Assembly: GCA_012515235.1 (NCBI GenBank)
Contig: JAAYYU010000176.1
Location: forward strand, 1 to 64,000
Source of the DNA: Candidatus Anammoximicrobium sp.
GTDB taxonomy: Bacteria > Planctomycetota > Planctomycetia > Pirellulales > Pirellulaceae
DNA length: 64,000 nucleotides
Reading direction: 5' to 3'
In this document: one piece after another, positions 1 through 7,919 of the stretch
Layout of the letters: the number at the start of each line of letters is the position of its first letter
Position numbering within the stretch: the stretch's first letter is position 1
Translations under genes and position numbers: made by a program
Notes under the pieces: model-generated
What the model saw: only the letters and a program-made list of their open reading frames with translations
Databases searched by the model: none
What the model was told of the DNA's origin: nothing

Positions 1-18
1 CTTGTCGAAGCCTTCCAT
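1..18 (-). CDS. 5' end of a gene cut by the window edge
   Basis: Only the first six codons (MEGFDK) lie in the window, read leftward off the edge. The call rests on the ATG complement at 16-18 preceded by a very good Shine-Dalgarno sequence, AAAGGAGGATGTC, complementary to positions 19-31. It is divergent from the gene starting at 305. Nothing can be said about its product. Confidence 0.5.
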
Positions 19-304
19 GACATCCTCCTTTGCGTCCAAGCTGAGGGCTCAAATTTGACCTCCGTGGTCTCGCAAAGTATGACGCCTGCCACGACTTACG
101 TAAATCTCAGTTGTGGACAGCAGTGGCCCTTGACACCTATCCTGCCCCCCGCCAGACCCGTCCCGGCCGGCGGCGTCGCACCGCGCGCTGGCTCGGCGTC
201 GGCGCCACCTTTGACAGCCTGCCTCCCTATCCATGTTCGTCGCGACCCATACAATGGTCTTGTCTCCGAGATCGAACGGCTTTCGAGCAAAGGATCAAGC
301 CAGC
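19..304. other. Divergent intergenic region
   Basis: This 286-base stretch separates two divergent genes and should hold both promoters. A TACAAT hexamer at 250-255 sits about 50 bases before the ATG at 305 and is a plausible -10 box, but no good -35 lies 16-18 bases upstream. A perfect TTGACA at 211-216 has no matching -10 at normal spacing. No coding evidence was seen. Confidence 0.4.
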
Positions 305-1909
305 ATGTCCGAGTCCACACAGGAAACTCTTATCGTCCGTGACCGGGACGGAATGTGGGAGCTGCGCTCCGCGGAGGCGTGGACGACGATCACCCTGATG
401 GGCGCGCTGTCGGCCGATCCGCGCACGTTTGACGAATTGGCGCGGGCCTGGTTGCGATACCAGCCGGACGAGGCCTGGGACAGCTTGCCCTGGGCACCGT
501 GCCACGACGTGCCGGCGGAAGGACCCTGGTTGTTGTTGGACCTGGCTTGCTTGCGGATGGTTGCCGGCGGCGGGGCGGAATTGCCCGAAAATCCCGCGGC
601 TTTCCAGCGGGATGAAGGGCCGTGGAACCCGGAAATTCCGGTCGTGTGGCTCAACTTGCCTCCCGATTGGCAGTGTGTGACTGCCGGCGCGGGACAACCC
701 GCGGTCTTGCCGCTGCCGGTGCCTTGCGAACCGCTTGACGTGCGCGGCGTGTTGTTTGGACGCGCCTTGGCCGACGGCATCGCACAGCGGACGCTGGACC
801 TCGCCCGCCGCGAACCGTTGCCTGCCCAGGTTCTCTGCTGGGACGATTTGCCCTGGGACGGCTCGCCGCCGGAGACCCAACGCGAGACCGTGGAACGTTG
901 GCGCGCCTTGACCCTCCGCGTTCACGCCGATTGGCTGATGACTCCGCGCGAGGACCTGGAAGGCCAACCGCCGCGTGACTTCTTGCACCGCGGCCGCGAT
1001 TGGGTCGAACGCGAGGTTTTCAACCGCGAGCTGCAGTGGTCACACGAGGGCCGCTGTCCGCGCCCGCTGGATCGAGACACCTTTGCGTATCGCTACGGAC
1101 CGCTGGGGCGTCACGAGGTCGTGATGTATTTCGATCTTTGCCGCGTTCTGATCCGTAAGGCCTGGGAGCGGATCGTCGCGGAACCCGACATCGGCGAAGA
1201 GGCTCTGGCCAGTGCCCTGTACGGATACGCGCAGTGGTGGTTGATGGAAAGCGAGGTCGAGGGCGATCCCACACCGCCCGTCCAGATCATCGAACGCGAA
1301 CGGCGACGGGAGCCCTTGGTCGGAAACGGAACACCGATCGATCCCGATTGCCCGCTTTGCCGGATGCAGGCCGACGGCGAACTGGGTCCCGGACCGACGT
1401 TTCGCGGTTTTGACGGACACCATCTCGAACTGGACGAGGAATTTGCGTTCTCGTTGTGCGCGACCCGCGAGGAATGGGAGAAAGAACAGGAGGAATACCG
1501 CCGGTTCGACGAGGAGCTGGCGGCCAAAGAGCGGGAACGCGAGGAGGCGGGCGAGGACCCGTTTGGCAGTGTCTGGCAGACCTCGTACATCAATGAAGAA
1601 GCGCTCCACGAGGCGGGCGTGGCATCGCCGCTGTCGATGATGGCCTTGGCGATGCGGATGGCCGAATTGGTGGGCGACTTACAAAACGCCGACGGCGACC
1701 GGTTCCTGATCGAATCACTCAACGATGCCTTCGACGCCTACCGGGCCGCCGACGACGACCTGCCGCTGTCGGCCGCTGCGGCAACGCAGCTTGCCGAAGC
1801 CCTGGAGCAGATCGCCATCGCCTGCCCGTCCCTGACCCCCAAGGCGGCCGATCTTCAAAGCCAGCTTGCGGAGCGCCAACGGCAGTTGGAATGGGACCCT
1901 CCGTTCTGA
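305..1909 (+). CDS. Unrecognised 534-residue protein with CPLC motif
   Basis: I do not recognise the family. The frame is open from 233, but the ATG at 305 (MSESTQETL) is preferred because AAAGGA precedes it by 10-12 bases. There is no signal peptide or membrane segment, so the product is probably cytoplasmic. The sequence is acidic and tryptophan-rich, with a CPLC pair at residues 349-352. A strongly charged Glu/Arg helix or coiled coil follows (about residues 390-425). The C-terminal third is helical and Ala/Leu-rich. The CPLC pair could bind a metal with the later HH and Cys, but that is only a guess. It is transcribed convergently with the oxidoreductase gene ending at 2065. Confidence 0.75.
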   Translation: MSESTQETLIVRDRDGMWELRSAEAWTTITLMGALSADPRTFDELARAWLRYQPDEAWDSLPWAPCHDVPAEGPWLLLDLACLRMVAGGGAELPENPAAFQRDEGPWNPEIPVVWLNLPPDWQCVTAGAGQPAVLPLPVPCEPLDVRGVLFGRALADGIAQRTLDLARREPLPAQVLCWDDLPWDGSPPETQRETVERWRALTLRVHADWLMTPREDLEGQPPRDFLHRGRDWVEREVFNRELQWSHEGRCPRPLDRDTFAYRYGPLGRHEVVMYFDLCRVLIRKAWERIVAEPDIGEEALASALYGYAQWWLMESEVEGDPTPPVQIIERERRREPLVGNGTPIDPDCPLCRMQADGELGPGPTFRGFDGHHLELDEEFAFSLCATREEWEKEQEEYRRFDEELAAKEREREEAGEDPFGSVWQTSYINEEALHEAGVASPLSMMALAMRMAELVGDLQNADGDRFLIESLNDAFDAYRAADDDLPLSAAAATQLAEALEQIAIACPSLTPKAADLQSQLAERQRQLEWDPPF

Positions 1910-1951
1910 TTGCGTTCGCTCCGCCCCCCTCGTTCGCACGCCGCCTCGTTC

Positions 1952-1968
1952 GCGAGCCCCTGGCTCGC
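1952..1968. terminator. Hairpin between convergent genes
   Basis: A perfect 7-bp stem (GCGAGCC / GGCTCGC) with a 3-base loop lies 43 bases past the stop at 1909, in the gap before the opposing stop at 2065. There is no T-run. It could be a GC-rich bidirectional terminator or one of the short palindromes common in planctomycete intergenic DNA. Confidence 0.35.
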
Positions 1969-2064
1969 ACGCCCACGGCGCTCACGATGCGCCGTCGCTC
2001 ACACGCTCTCACGCTGTCGGCGTCCCGAATCGGTGCGCCGCGTTTGGCCAGCGGGTCAACCCAC

Positions 2065-3363
2065 TCAGTCCTGCCCGTGCGGGTGCTTGTACGGCGGGCG
2101 ATACAGTCGCTTGAGCAACTTGGCCGCCTGGAGGTTATCGACGATCTGCTCCGTCGCTTCGTCCCAGCGGACGACCGAGTTGGACTCGTAGGCGATCATG
2201 CCCAGCTGGACTGTCGCGGTCGACTTGTAGCCCTCCTCGACGGGGCACGCCGGCTGTCGGCGGGTGCGGACGCACTGCAGAAAGTCGGCCATGTGCAGCG
2301 GGCCGAGGTCGCTCTGGACGATGTGCTCCTGGCGTTGGGCCGGCTGGTCCTTGGGGATCACCACCCACCGCTGATCGGAGGCAAACACCGTGGCCTCGTC
2401 GCCGTAGAGGAAGATGCCGTTGTTGACCGACGGGTCCCATTCGGTCGCTCCCCACAGCCGGTGACGCCAGACGACGGAAACTTGGTCGAACTCGAAATGC
2501 ACCGTCAACGTGTCCGGCGTGGTGATCTTGCCTTGCAGGTAGTACAGCCCACCGGCGGCCGTAATCTGTTTGGGCATCGACAGGCCCAGCATCATCCGCG
2601 TGGCGTCGATGTTATGGATGCCCCAATCCACCAGGTGGCCGTGGCCGCTGGTCTTTTCCAGCCGCCAGTTTTTGTGACCGACTTGAGGGCTGTACGGGAT
2701 CTTCGGTCCGGGTCCGCACCACAATTCCCAATCGAGCGACGCCGGCGGATCTTGCGGCGTCGGGTCGAGCGTGCCGGTGCGGTAATGGATCTGCACGTCG
2801 GCCTGGACGATCTTCCCCGCCTTTCCCGCCTTGACGAATTCGGCCGCGTCGCGACAGGCCTGGCTTTGCCGCCGCTGGAAGCCGACCTGGACGATGCGGT
2901 CCGAGTGCTTCTTGACCGCCTCGACCAGCGCCCGGCCTTCGCGGACATCGTACGCCAACGGCTTCTCGGCATACACGTCCAGGCCGCGCTCCAGACAGGC
3001 GATCAGCTGCAGCGCGTGCCAGTGCGGCGGCGTGGCGATGACCACGACGTCCAGGTCCGCCCGTTCCAGCATCTCCGTGTACAGATTGAACGTCTGCGGC
3101 TTCTTGCCTTGCAGCTTGTCCAGTTCGGCGACGCTCTGGTCCAGGTGCTCGCGGTCCACGTCGCAGACCGCACTCACCTCGACGCCGCCGACCTTCAGCG
3201 CCGCTTTGGCGTCCACCATCCCGTACCAGCCGACGCCGATCACGCCCAGCTTCAGCGTCTTGTCGGCGTCGGCCCGAGTGCTGCTGTGCATGGGGCGCGC
3301 CAGGGCAAGCGTCCCGGCAACTGCCGTGGCGCCCAGGAACGTTCGACGATTGGTTGCATCCAT
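2065..3363 (-). CDS. Tat-exported Gfo/Idh/MocA family oxidoreductase
   Basis: Predicted NAD(P)-dependent sugar or polyol oxidoreductase, 432 residues, exported folded. A twin-arginine signal (NRRTFLGA, residues 5-12) precedes a hydrophobic Ala-rich stretch. The Rossmann dinucleotide loop GVIGVGWYG is at residues 40-48, and the family EKP motif with its substrate-site lysine is at 133-135 (AEKPLAYD). The length is typical of secreted planctomycete members. The start is supported by GGGGAG nine bases upstream. It is the last gene of a minus-strand series with a TPR protein, an isomerase-like protein, a sugar kinase and a dehydrogenase, which suggests carbohydrate metabolism. The substrate is unknown. 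Zymomonas glucose-fructose oxidoreductase is a known Tat-exported relative that carries its cofactor out of the cytoplasm. Confidence 0.9.
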   Translation of the reverse strand: MDATNRRTFLGATAVAGTLALARPMHSSTRADADKTLKLGVIGVGWYGMVDAKAALKVGGVEVSAVCDVDREHLDQSVAELDKLQGKKPQTFNLYTEMLERADLDVVVIATPPHWHALQLIACLERGLDVYAEKPLAYDVREGRALVEAVKKHSDRIVQVGFQRRQSQACRDAAEFVKAGKAGKIVQADVQIHYRTGTLDPTPQDPPASLDWELWCGPGPKIPYSPQVGHKNWRLEKTSGHGHLVDWGIHNIDATRMMLGLSMPKQITAAGGLYYLQGKITTPDTLTVHFEFDQVSVVWRHRLWGATEWDPSVNNGIFLYGDEATVFASDQRWVVIPKDQPAQRQEHIVQSDLGPLHMADFLQCVRTRRQPACPVEEGYKSTATVQLGMIAYESNSVVRWDEATEQIVDNLQAAKLLKRLYRPPYKHPHGQD

Positions 3364-3413
3364 CGCTAACTACTCCCCGTTTGCCACTCAGAAATCCGCT
3401 GAGCCGTTGCTCA

Positions 3414-3926
3414 TCATCTTGCGACGCGAGTTCCGGCGAGGTAGGCCTTTACCGGCCGCTGGTCGTACGTGCTCTCAACACCGTGCGCTCGGTTGTGCAG
3501 GTATTTCTCGAACGCCGCGCACGCCAGATCCGTCTTCCCACGACGCTGAAAGTATCGTCCCAGCCGATACTGCACGTCGTTGATCAGACGCAAAGCCCAG
3601 TCCATGCCTTCGCCGCAGTCACCATGCGCGACTTGTTTGATGTCCATCTCCAGCAGCACGGTCCAGATCGCCACGGCCGCTTCTTCCCTGCCGGTCATCG
3701 AGAGGGCACCCGCATAATGCCACAGCGCAAGCGGACAGTCCGGCTGCAACTGGACGGCCCGCTTGCTGCATTCCAGGGCCTGCTCGTACTGTTTCTGCTC
3801 GTAGTACGTCAGGCTGAGCGTGAACCAGACCCAATGGTCGGTCGGCGAGGAAAGCAATTCGCGCTGTAGCAAAGCCTGCGCCCGCTTCCACTTCTGCTGA
3901 GCGACAAGCGTCTCGATCTCGCTCAT
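3414..3926 (-). CDS. TPR-repeat protein
   Basis: A 170-residue, probably cytoplasmic protein built from tetratricopeptide-like helical pairs. The clearest is about residues 33-66, with a W..L......Y..A...  pattern (FTLSLTYYEQKQYEQALECS). A second pair near residues 68-100 and a third near 115-140 (RLGRYFQRRGKTDLACAAFE) follow. Such proteins mediate protein contacts and give no hint of substrate. The start ATG (complement 3924-3926) has a strong AAAGGTGAT Shine-Dalgarno sequence five bases away. The stop codon of a short upstream ORF overlaps that ribosome-binding site, so translation could be coupled. Confidence 0.85.
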   Translation of the reverse strand: MSEIETLVAQQKWKRAQALLQRELLSSPTDHWVWFTLSLTYYEQKQYEQALECSKRAVQLQPDCPLALWHYAGALSMTGREEAAVAIWTVLLEMDIKQVAHGDCGEGMDWALRLINDVQYRLGRYFQRRGKTDLACAAFEKYLHNRAHGVESTYDQRPVKAYLAGTRVAR

Positions 3927-3930
3927 CGGA

Positions 3931-4083
3931 TCACCTTTGAAACCAATCCGGCTGCTTCCGTTTCTTGTCTTTGCCTCTTTTCATCAGCAACCGCCTTTGC
4001 CCACGCTGGTGTTGCTCCCGCTTGCTGGGCTGAGCGTTGCTGTCGTGCTCGGACCGCTGCTTTGAACTGCGTTGGCGGATCAT
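3931..4083 (-). CDS. Possible 50-residue basic peptide upstream of the TPR gene
   Basis: A short open frame between the isomerase-like gene and the TPR gene encodes a very basic peptide ending KRKQPDWFQR. Its TGA is embedded in the AAAGGTGAT ribosome-binding site of the TPR gene. The first ATG (complement 4081-4083) has no clear Shine-Dalgarno sequence. An internal in-frame ATG that would give a 17-residue peptide (MKRGKDKKRKQPDWFQR) is preceded by AAAGG at proper spacing. It could be a small ribosome- or nucleic-acid-binding protein, a leader peptide coupling translation, or chance. Confidence 0.3.
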   Translation of the reverse strand: MIRQRSSKQRSEHDSNAQPSKREQHQRGQRRLLMKRGKDKKRKQPDWFQR

Positions 4084-4105
4084 GGCCAGCGATCGTCTCA
4101 GCGTG

Positions 4106-5140
4106 TCAACTGCCCATCAAGTGTTCCAGCACCAGCATTTCCAGCGCCTCGTAATCGCGGGCGGCGATGCAGTCCTGGGCGATCTCGTTGGGGAACGTGC
4201 GGACCTTTTCCAGCAACCGCAGGAACACGGCGCGGCTGTTGGCCAAGTGCTTGTGAGCTACATCGGCCTTTTGCGTCCGCATGGCCTTAACGTCCAGACC
4301 CACGAAGCGGCCGGTGGACGGGTAGTCGGCCAGTTCCAGGACGCGCACCTGGTTGAAGGCTCCGCGCAGGTTCGCCGCGCCAAAGGACTTGTCCTGGTCG
4401 AACTTCAGGCCGTTCTGATCGTTCAGGTGGACGCTGAACAACTTGCCCATCGACAGGGCGAACGCCATTTCGTCCGACGGGTCCAGTCCGGCCAGCAGGG
4501 CGTGTGCCGTTTCGATCAGGCCGCCGACGCGTTTCGGATCGACGCTGTGTTGAGCCATCGCGAGCGCGTGCCCGATCGTGGGCACGTAGGCCATGTCGGT
4601 CGGTTCGTTCGGCTTGGGCTCGATGGCGATCTCGATCTTGTCGTCGTATTCCAGCATGGCGTTGATGGATTCCAACAGCCAGCGGTACGCCTCGATGGCG
4701 TTCTTCGATTCGCGAATGTAGGTGCCTTCGCGGGCCAGCCAGAGAACGATCAGCCTGGTGTCCAAAGCGTTGGCGATATCGATGCACCGCTTGGCTCGCT
4801 CGTTGGCCCACTTGCGGCAAGCGGGATCGTTGGCGGTGAATCCGCCGTCGATGCCCTGGGGATGTTCCCACAGTCGCGGAGCCACGAATTCCGCCACCAG
4901 GCCCTCGGACGCGATCATCTTTTTCATCGCCGCCGCTTCCTTGCGGATTTTGGCCGGCGTCAGCTTCTCCATGTCCGGCACGGCGTCGTCGTCGTGAAAC
5001 TGGACCGCGTCGAAACCGAGCTTCTTGTACATCTTCAGCTTGCGGGCAAACGAAATCGAAGGCCGCACCGTCGGACCGAACGGATCGGCGCCCTCGTGAA
5101 TGTTCCAAGGACCGAATGAGAAACGATAGTCACCTGCCAT
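4106..5140 (-). CDS. Xylose-isomerase-like TIM-barrel protein
   Basis: A 344-residue AP-endonuclease/xylose-isomerase-type TIM barrel, likely an aldose-ketose isomerase acting in the cytoplasm. The sequence follows class I xylose isomerase closely. It has the catalytic HDDD at residues 49-52 (His54/Asp57 in Streptomyces numbering), LWLAREG where XylA has LWGGREG, and IEPKPNEPTD with metal ligand Glu174 at residues 173-182. IETAH supplies Glu210 and His213, and FDQD at 247-250 supplies Asp248 and Asp250. The Asp of the XylA DLNGQ motif is replaced by His238 (SVHLNDQNG). It is shorter than XylA (about 390). ATG at 5140 is chosen over an upstream frame because AGGAGAAG lies seven bases before it. 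A PfkB kinase gene lies directly upstream on the same strand, as expected for an isomerase-kinase pair. Confidence 0.85.
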   Translation of the reverse strand: MAGDYRFSFGPWNIHEGADPFGPTVRPSISFARKLKMYKKLGFDAVQFHDDDAVPDMEKLTPAKIRKEAAAMKKMIASEGLVAEFVAPRLWEHPQGIDGGFTANDPACRKWANERAKRCIDIANALDTRLIVLWLAREGTYIRESKNAIEAYRWLLESINAMLEYDDKIEIAIEPKPNEPTDMAYVPTIGHALAMAQHSVDPKRVGGLIETAHALLAGLDPSDEMAFALSMGKLFSVHLNDQNGLKFDQDKSFGAANLRGAFNQVRVLELADYPSTGRFVGLDVKAMRTQKADVAHKHLANSRAVFLRLLEKVRTFPNEIAQDCIAARDYEALEMLVLEHLMGS

Positions 5141-5171
5141 GGTTCTTCTCCTGGGTTGAGTTGTTGAGCTT

Positions 5172-5262
5172 GGGGTCCCGCACTTCAAACTTCAATCTTC
5201 GCTGCAAAAAGCCCCGCGACGTGGTTCGTCGGCAAAGATTGAAGTCTGAAGTGCCTGCCCCC
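5172..5262. repeat. REP-like palindromic element, copy A (91 bp)
   Basis: Two inverted arms, 5172-5199 and 5235-5262, surround a 35-base loop. The inner 20 bases (5180-5199 against 5235-5254) pair with one mismatch, and the outer part starts with GGGG. The arm shares CAGGC and CAGACTTCAAT with the palindromes at 22130-22226 and 51412-51508, so all three look like one dispersed family. It sits between the stop of the PfkB kinase and the start of the isomerase-like gene, where it could also act as a processing or termination hairpin. Confidence 0.6.
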
Positions 5263-5282
5263 GACTTGAAGTTGGTTGAGAA

Positions 5283-6251
5283 TCAATTCACGCCCTCGAG
5301 CCCGGCCAGTTGCGCCGTTTCAGCAAAGCCCTTCAGTCCCGCTGTCGCCCCGTAGCCGGTCACGCAGCACGCACCGGTCGCCGCCGCCAGTCGCCCGGCT
5401 TGTGCGACGGTCATGCCGCGCAGCAGTCCCGTCAACAGGCCCGCGTAGTAGGCGTCTCCCGCGCCGGTCGTATCCACCACCGGTCCCGGCGGGGACACGA
5501 CGGGGACGTCAATGTACTGTCCGGGGGCGGGACTGAGCAACGCTCCGGCGCTGCCGAGCTTGACTCCCAGCAAGCCCGGCGCCCCGCACGCGCGGAACGC
5601 GTCGACAATCCGCCGCGGATCCGTTTCGCCCGTCTGATGCTCCGCCTCCGCACGGCTGGGCACGTAGACGTCCAGGTGCGGCAGGATCCGGTCCAGCGGC
5701 TGCAGCGCCCCGCCGCTGCCGGCGGCGTCCAGCGCCGTCTGGCAGCCCGTCTCGCGGATGGCCTGCAGGATCTCCGGCAAGTCCGGTTCCAGCCGCGGCA
5801 TGAGGGAGTAATAACCGATCAGCGTCGAGCGGCTTTGGGCGAACACGTCCAAGTGCTTGAGGAAGTGCGCTTTGTCCATCAGTCGCGGCGCACCGACGCA
5901 ATGCGCGAAACTCCGCTCGCCGCTGGGGTCGATCAGCACCGCCGTCGTGCTCGTCGCACCCGTCGGATGCGGCACCAACCAGCGCGTGTCCACGCCTTCC
6001 CGTTCCAGGTTCCGGCGGATCACCGTGGCCCACTCGTCCATGCCCGTAAAGCTGAACGCGGCGACCTGCAGGCCCAGTCGAGCCATGGCGATGCCCGAAT
6101 TGGATACGATCCCGCCCGTGGTCACGTCGATCGGCTGGGCCTCGAACAGTTTGCCGCCGCCGATCGGCACTTCCAACGGCACCGGCCGGACGAGAATATC
6201 CACCACACACGATCCGCACAGCACGCAATCGAGGGTTTTCGTTGTGTTCAT
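5283..6251 (-). CDS. PfkB-family carbohydrate kinase
   Basis: A 322-residue ribokinase-like sugar kinase expected to phosphorylate a free sugar or sugar acid with ATP in the cytoplasm. The N-terminal GGIVSNSGIAMARLG (residues 46-60) is the sugar-binding GG motif. DTTGAGD at 260-266 is the C-terminal PfkB signature, with Asp266 as predicted catalytic base in the anion-hole loop. The length is typical. No Shine-Dalgarno sequence precedes the ATG. Instead a TACACT -10-like hexamer (complement 6259-6264) lies seven bases before it, so the mRNA may be leaderless. The upstream neighbour on this strand is a D-2-hydroxyacid dehydrogenase and the downstream one is the isomerase-like gene. Substrate specificity cannot be read from the sequence. 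Confidence 0.9.
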   Translation of the reverse strand: MNTTKTLDCVLCGSCVVDILVRPVPLEVPIGGGKLFEAQPIDVTTGGIVSNSGIAMARLGLQVAAFSFTGMDEWATVIRRNLEREGVDTRWLVPHPTGATSTTAVLIDPSGERSFAHCVGAPRLMDKAHFLKHLDVFAQSRSTLIGYYSLMPRLEPDLPEILQAIRETGCQTALDAAGSGGALQPLDRILPHLDVYVPSRAEAEHQTGETDPRRIVDAFRACGAPGLLGVKLGSAGALLSPAPGQYIDVPVVSPPGPVVDTTGAGDAYYAGLLTGLLRGMTVAQAGRLAAATGACCVTGYGATAGLKGFAETAQLAGLEGVN

Positions 6252-6258
6252 GCCAAAA

Positions 6259-6264
6259 AGTGTA
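6259..6264 (-). promoter_or_regulatory. Possible -10 box for a leaderless kinase mRNA
   Basis: TACACT on the minus strand (four of six matches to TATAAT) ends seven bases before the ATG of the PfkB kinase, which would put the transcript start at or next to the A of the ATG. The nearest -35 candidate, TTGCAT, is spaced only 15 bases away and is weak. The absence of any Shine-Dalgarno sequence fits a leaderless message. Confidence 0.25.
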
Positions 6265-6522
6265 GCAAAAGCGCCCGGGATGCAACACCGGGCACAGCAA
6301 TTCGAACCGGGTAAAACATTCTCTGCATAACTCGAAAAGACGCCCCGCCTCGCCCCCCCCCTTTTTTTGAAGGGCGGTACCTTGTCACCGCCTTGGACAG
6401 CGGCCTGCCGCTTCGCAGATGCCTGGGTTCAGGGGAAACCGAACACCGCAGCGGAACCCGAACTGCAGTCGGGGGGCCGTGACACGTGCGAAAACGGCGA
6501 CAAGTCGCCGCACTCCAAAAAT

Positions 6523-7572
6523 TCACACCGCGCGCAACGGCGGCGGGATGCCGTTGACCACCGGCAGCGGGCCTTGGCCCAGGAGCATGCGGCGCAGGTG
6601 GCCCGCCATCAGCTTCGGGCTGCCGCGGAAGGCATCCAGCGAGCTGCCGCCGATGTGCGGAACGATTGTCACGTTGTCCAAATGGACCAGGGGATGATCG
6701 GGCGGCAACGGTTCGACGTCGAACACGTCCAACGCCGCACCCATGATGCGCCGCTCCTGCAGTACGCGGATCAGGGCCGGCTCGTCGACCAAACCGCTGC
6801 GGGCCGTGTTGATCAGCACCGCCGTGGGCTTCATCAGCCGCAAGAGCCGTTCGCTCACCAGATGCTGGGTCTCGGCCGTCAAGCGGGCGTGAACGGAGAC
6901 CACGTCCGATTCGCGCATTAGCGTTTCCAGATCGACCATCTGCGCCGGCGCCGTGTCCCCGCTGACGAACGGATCGTAGGCGATGACGCGGCTGCCCATC
7001 GCGCGCAGGTATCCCGCCAGCAGCCGAGCGACGGCGCCGTAGCCGACCAGCCCCACGGTCTTTTCGTTCAGTTCGGGAATCGTGTCGCGGTTGGGAAAGT
7101 CGCGTGTCCAGCGGCCGGCCTTCAGCGCCGCATGGCCGCGGGCGATGTTGCGGACTTCGCTCAGGATCAGGCCCAGCGCGCACTCGGCCACCGCGCGGGC
7201 GTTCCGGCCCGGCGTGTTCAGCACGCTGATGCCCCGCCGCGTCGCGACGTCCACCGCCACATTCTCCGTTCCGCCCCGCAAAACGCCGACCACTTTCAAC
7301 GCGGCCGCCGCTTCGATCAAGCGGCTGCCCAGCGGCGCGAATTGGACGCAGATGATGTCGAAGGCGTCGACGCCTTCCGTCACGTGCGCCGGCAGCGGCA
7401 CGGCGTCCGGCCCGCCCTGTTCGATCGCCAGATTGGCCTGCTGCAGATCCACCAGCGTCGGATGCTCCCACCGCCGCACTTCGACCTCCACGCCCAGTTC
7501 CGCCAGCGGCGCGAACCCTCGAGGCATGAACTCGGCAGGAATATACACGTCGCTGATCGCCAACAACTTCAC
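6523..7572 (-). CDS. D-isomer-specific 2-hydroxyacid dehydrogenase
   Basis: A 349-residue NAD-dependent D-2-hydroxyacid dehydrogenase of the SerA/glyoxylate reductase/phosphite dehydrogenase superfamily, cytoplasmic. The catalytic triad is visible: Arg258 (NTARSGLVDE), Glu287 (DVFDVEPLP) and His306 (VPHIGG). The dinucleotide loop GLVGYGAVA is at residues 174-182. RGGTENVAVD near 99-108 is the substrate-anchoring loop. The frame is open further upstream to 7842, but that part is low-quality sequence. A GTG at 7572 (VKLLAISDVY) fits the family N-terminus and is preceded by GGAAAGG at about eight bases. The gene is on the same strand as the sugar kinase and isomerase-like genes and may belong to the same pathway, for example reduction of a hydroxypyruvate- or glyoxylate-like intermediate; that is inference. 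Confidence 0.9.
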   Translation of the reverse strand: MKLLAISDVYIPAEFMPRGFAPLAELGVEVEVRRWEHPTLVDLQQANLAIEQGGPDAVPLPAHVTEGVDAFDIICVQFAPLGSRLIEAAAALKVVGVLRGGTENVAVDVATRRGISVLNTPGRNARAVAECALGLILSEVRNIARGHAALKAGRWTRDFPNRDTIPELNEKTVGLVGYGAVARLLAGYLRAMGSRVIAYDPFVSGDTAPAQMVDLETLMRESDVVSVHARLTAETQHLVSERLLRLMKPTAVLINTARSGLVDEPALIRVLQERRIMGAALDVFDVEPLPPDHPLVHLDNVTIVPHIGGSSLDAFRGSPKLMAGHLRRMLLGQGPLPVVNGIPPPLRAV

Positions 7573-7919
7573 GGCGCTGGCCTTTCCACAGGGATGCCGG
7601 AAATACCTTGCTCGTCGGACAAACGCGGGCCGAGCGGCCCCAGCCGTCAATCTAGTACATCGTCCGAAACAAAGGTAGGCCCGGTCCGGGCCAATCAACT
7701 CTCGTTCGCAACCGGGCCAAGGTGCGGAGCCTGACGGCCGATGGCGGCGCAGTCGCCACGGCTCGGAAAACGCGGCTCCGGCGAAGGGCCGGTCGCGGCG
7801 CGTGACCTCTTGGTGTCGGGATTGCGGACCGCGCACTTGCATCCCTTCCCGCGCGGCGCGACAATGTGCCGCATTCAGTGCCCGAAGACTCAGGCGGTCT
7901 TGCCAGGAGAAGAAGTGCC
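7573..7919. other. Divergent intergenic region
   Basis: A 347-base gap lies between the divergent dehydrogenase and beta-propeller genes. Open frames cross it on both strands, but their codon choice is poor and they only extend the neighbouring genes. No convincing promoter, hairpin or repeat was found. Confidence 0.5.

Noticed and set aside
211..216. TTGACA upstream of the first gene as a promoter
   Set aside because: No -10-like hexamer occurs at 15-19 bases downstream.
2065..3363. Long plus-strand open frame across the oxidoreductase gene
   Set aside because: It is the antisense of a gene with a Tat signal, Rossmann loop and EKP motif; high GC leaves the reverse frames open.
6295..6315. 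GGTTCGAAT-like tRNA T-loop on the minus strand
   Set aside because: The flanking bases cannot form the T-stem or acceptor stem, and no anticodon arm lies upstream.
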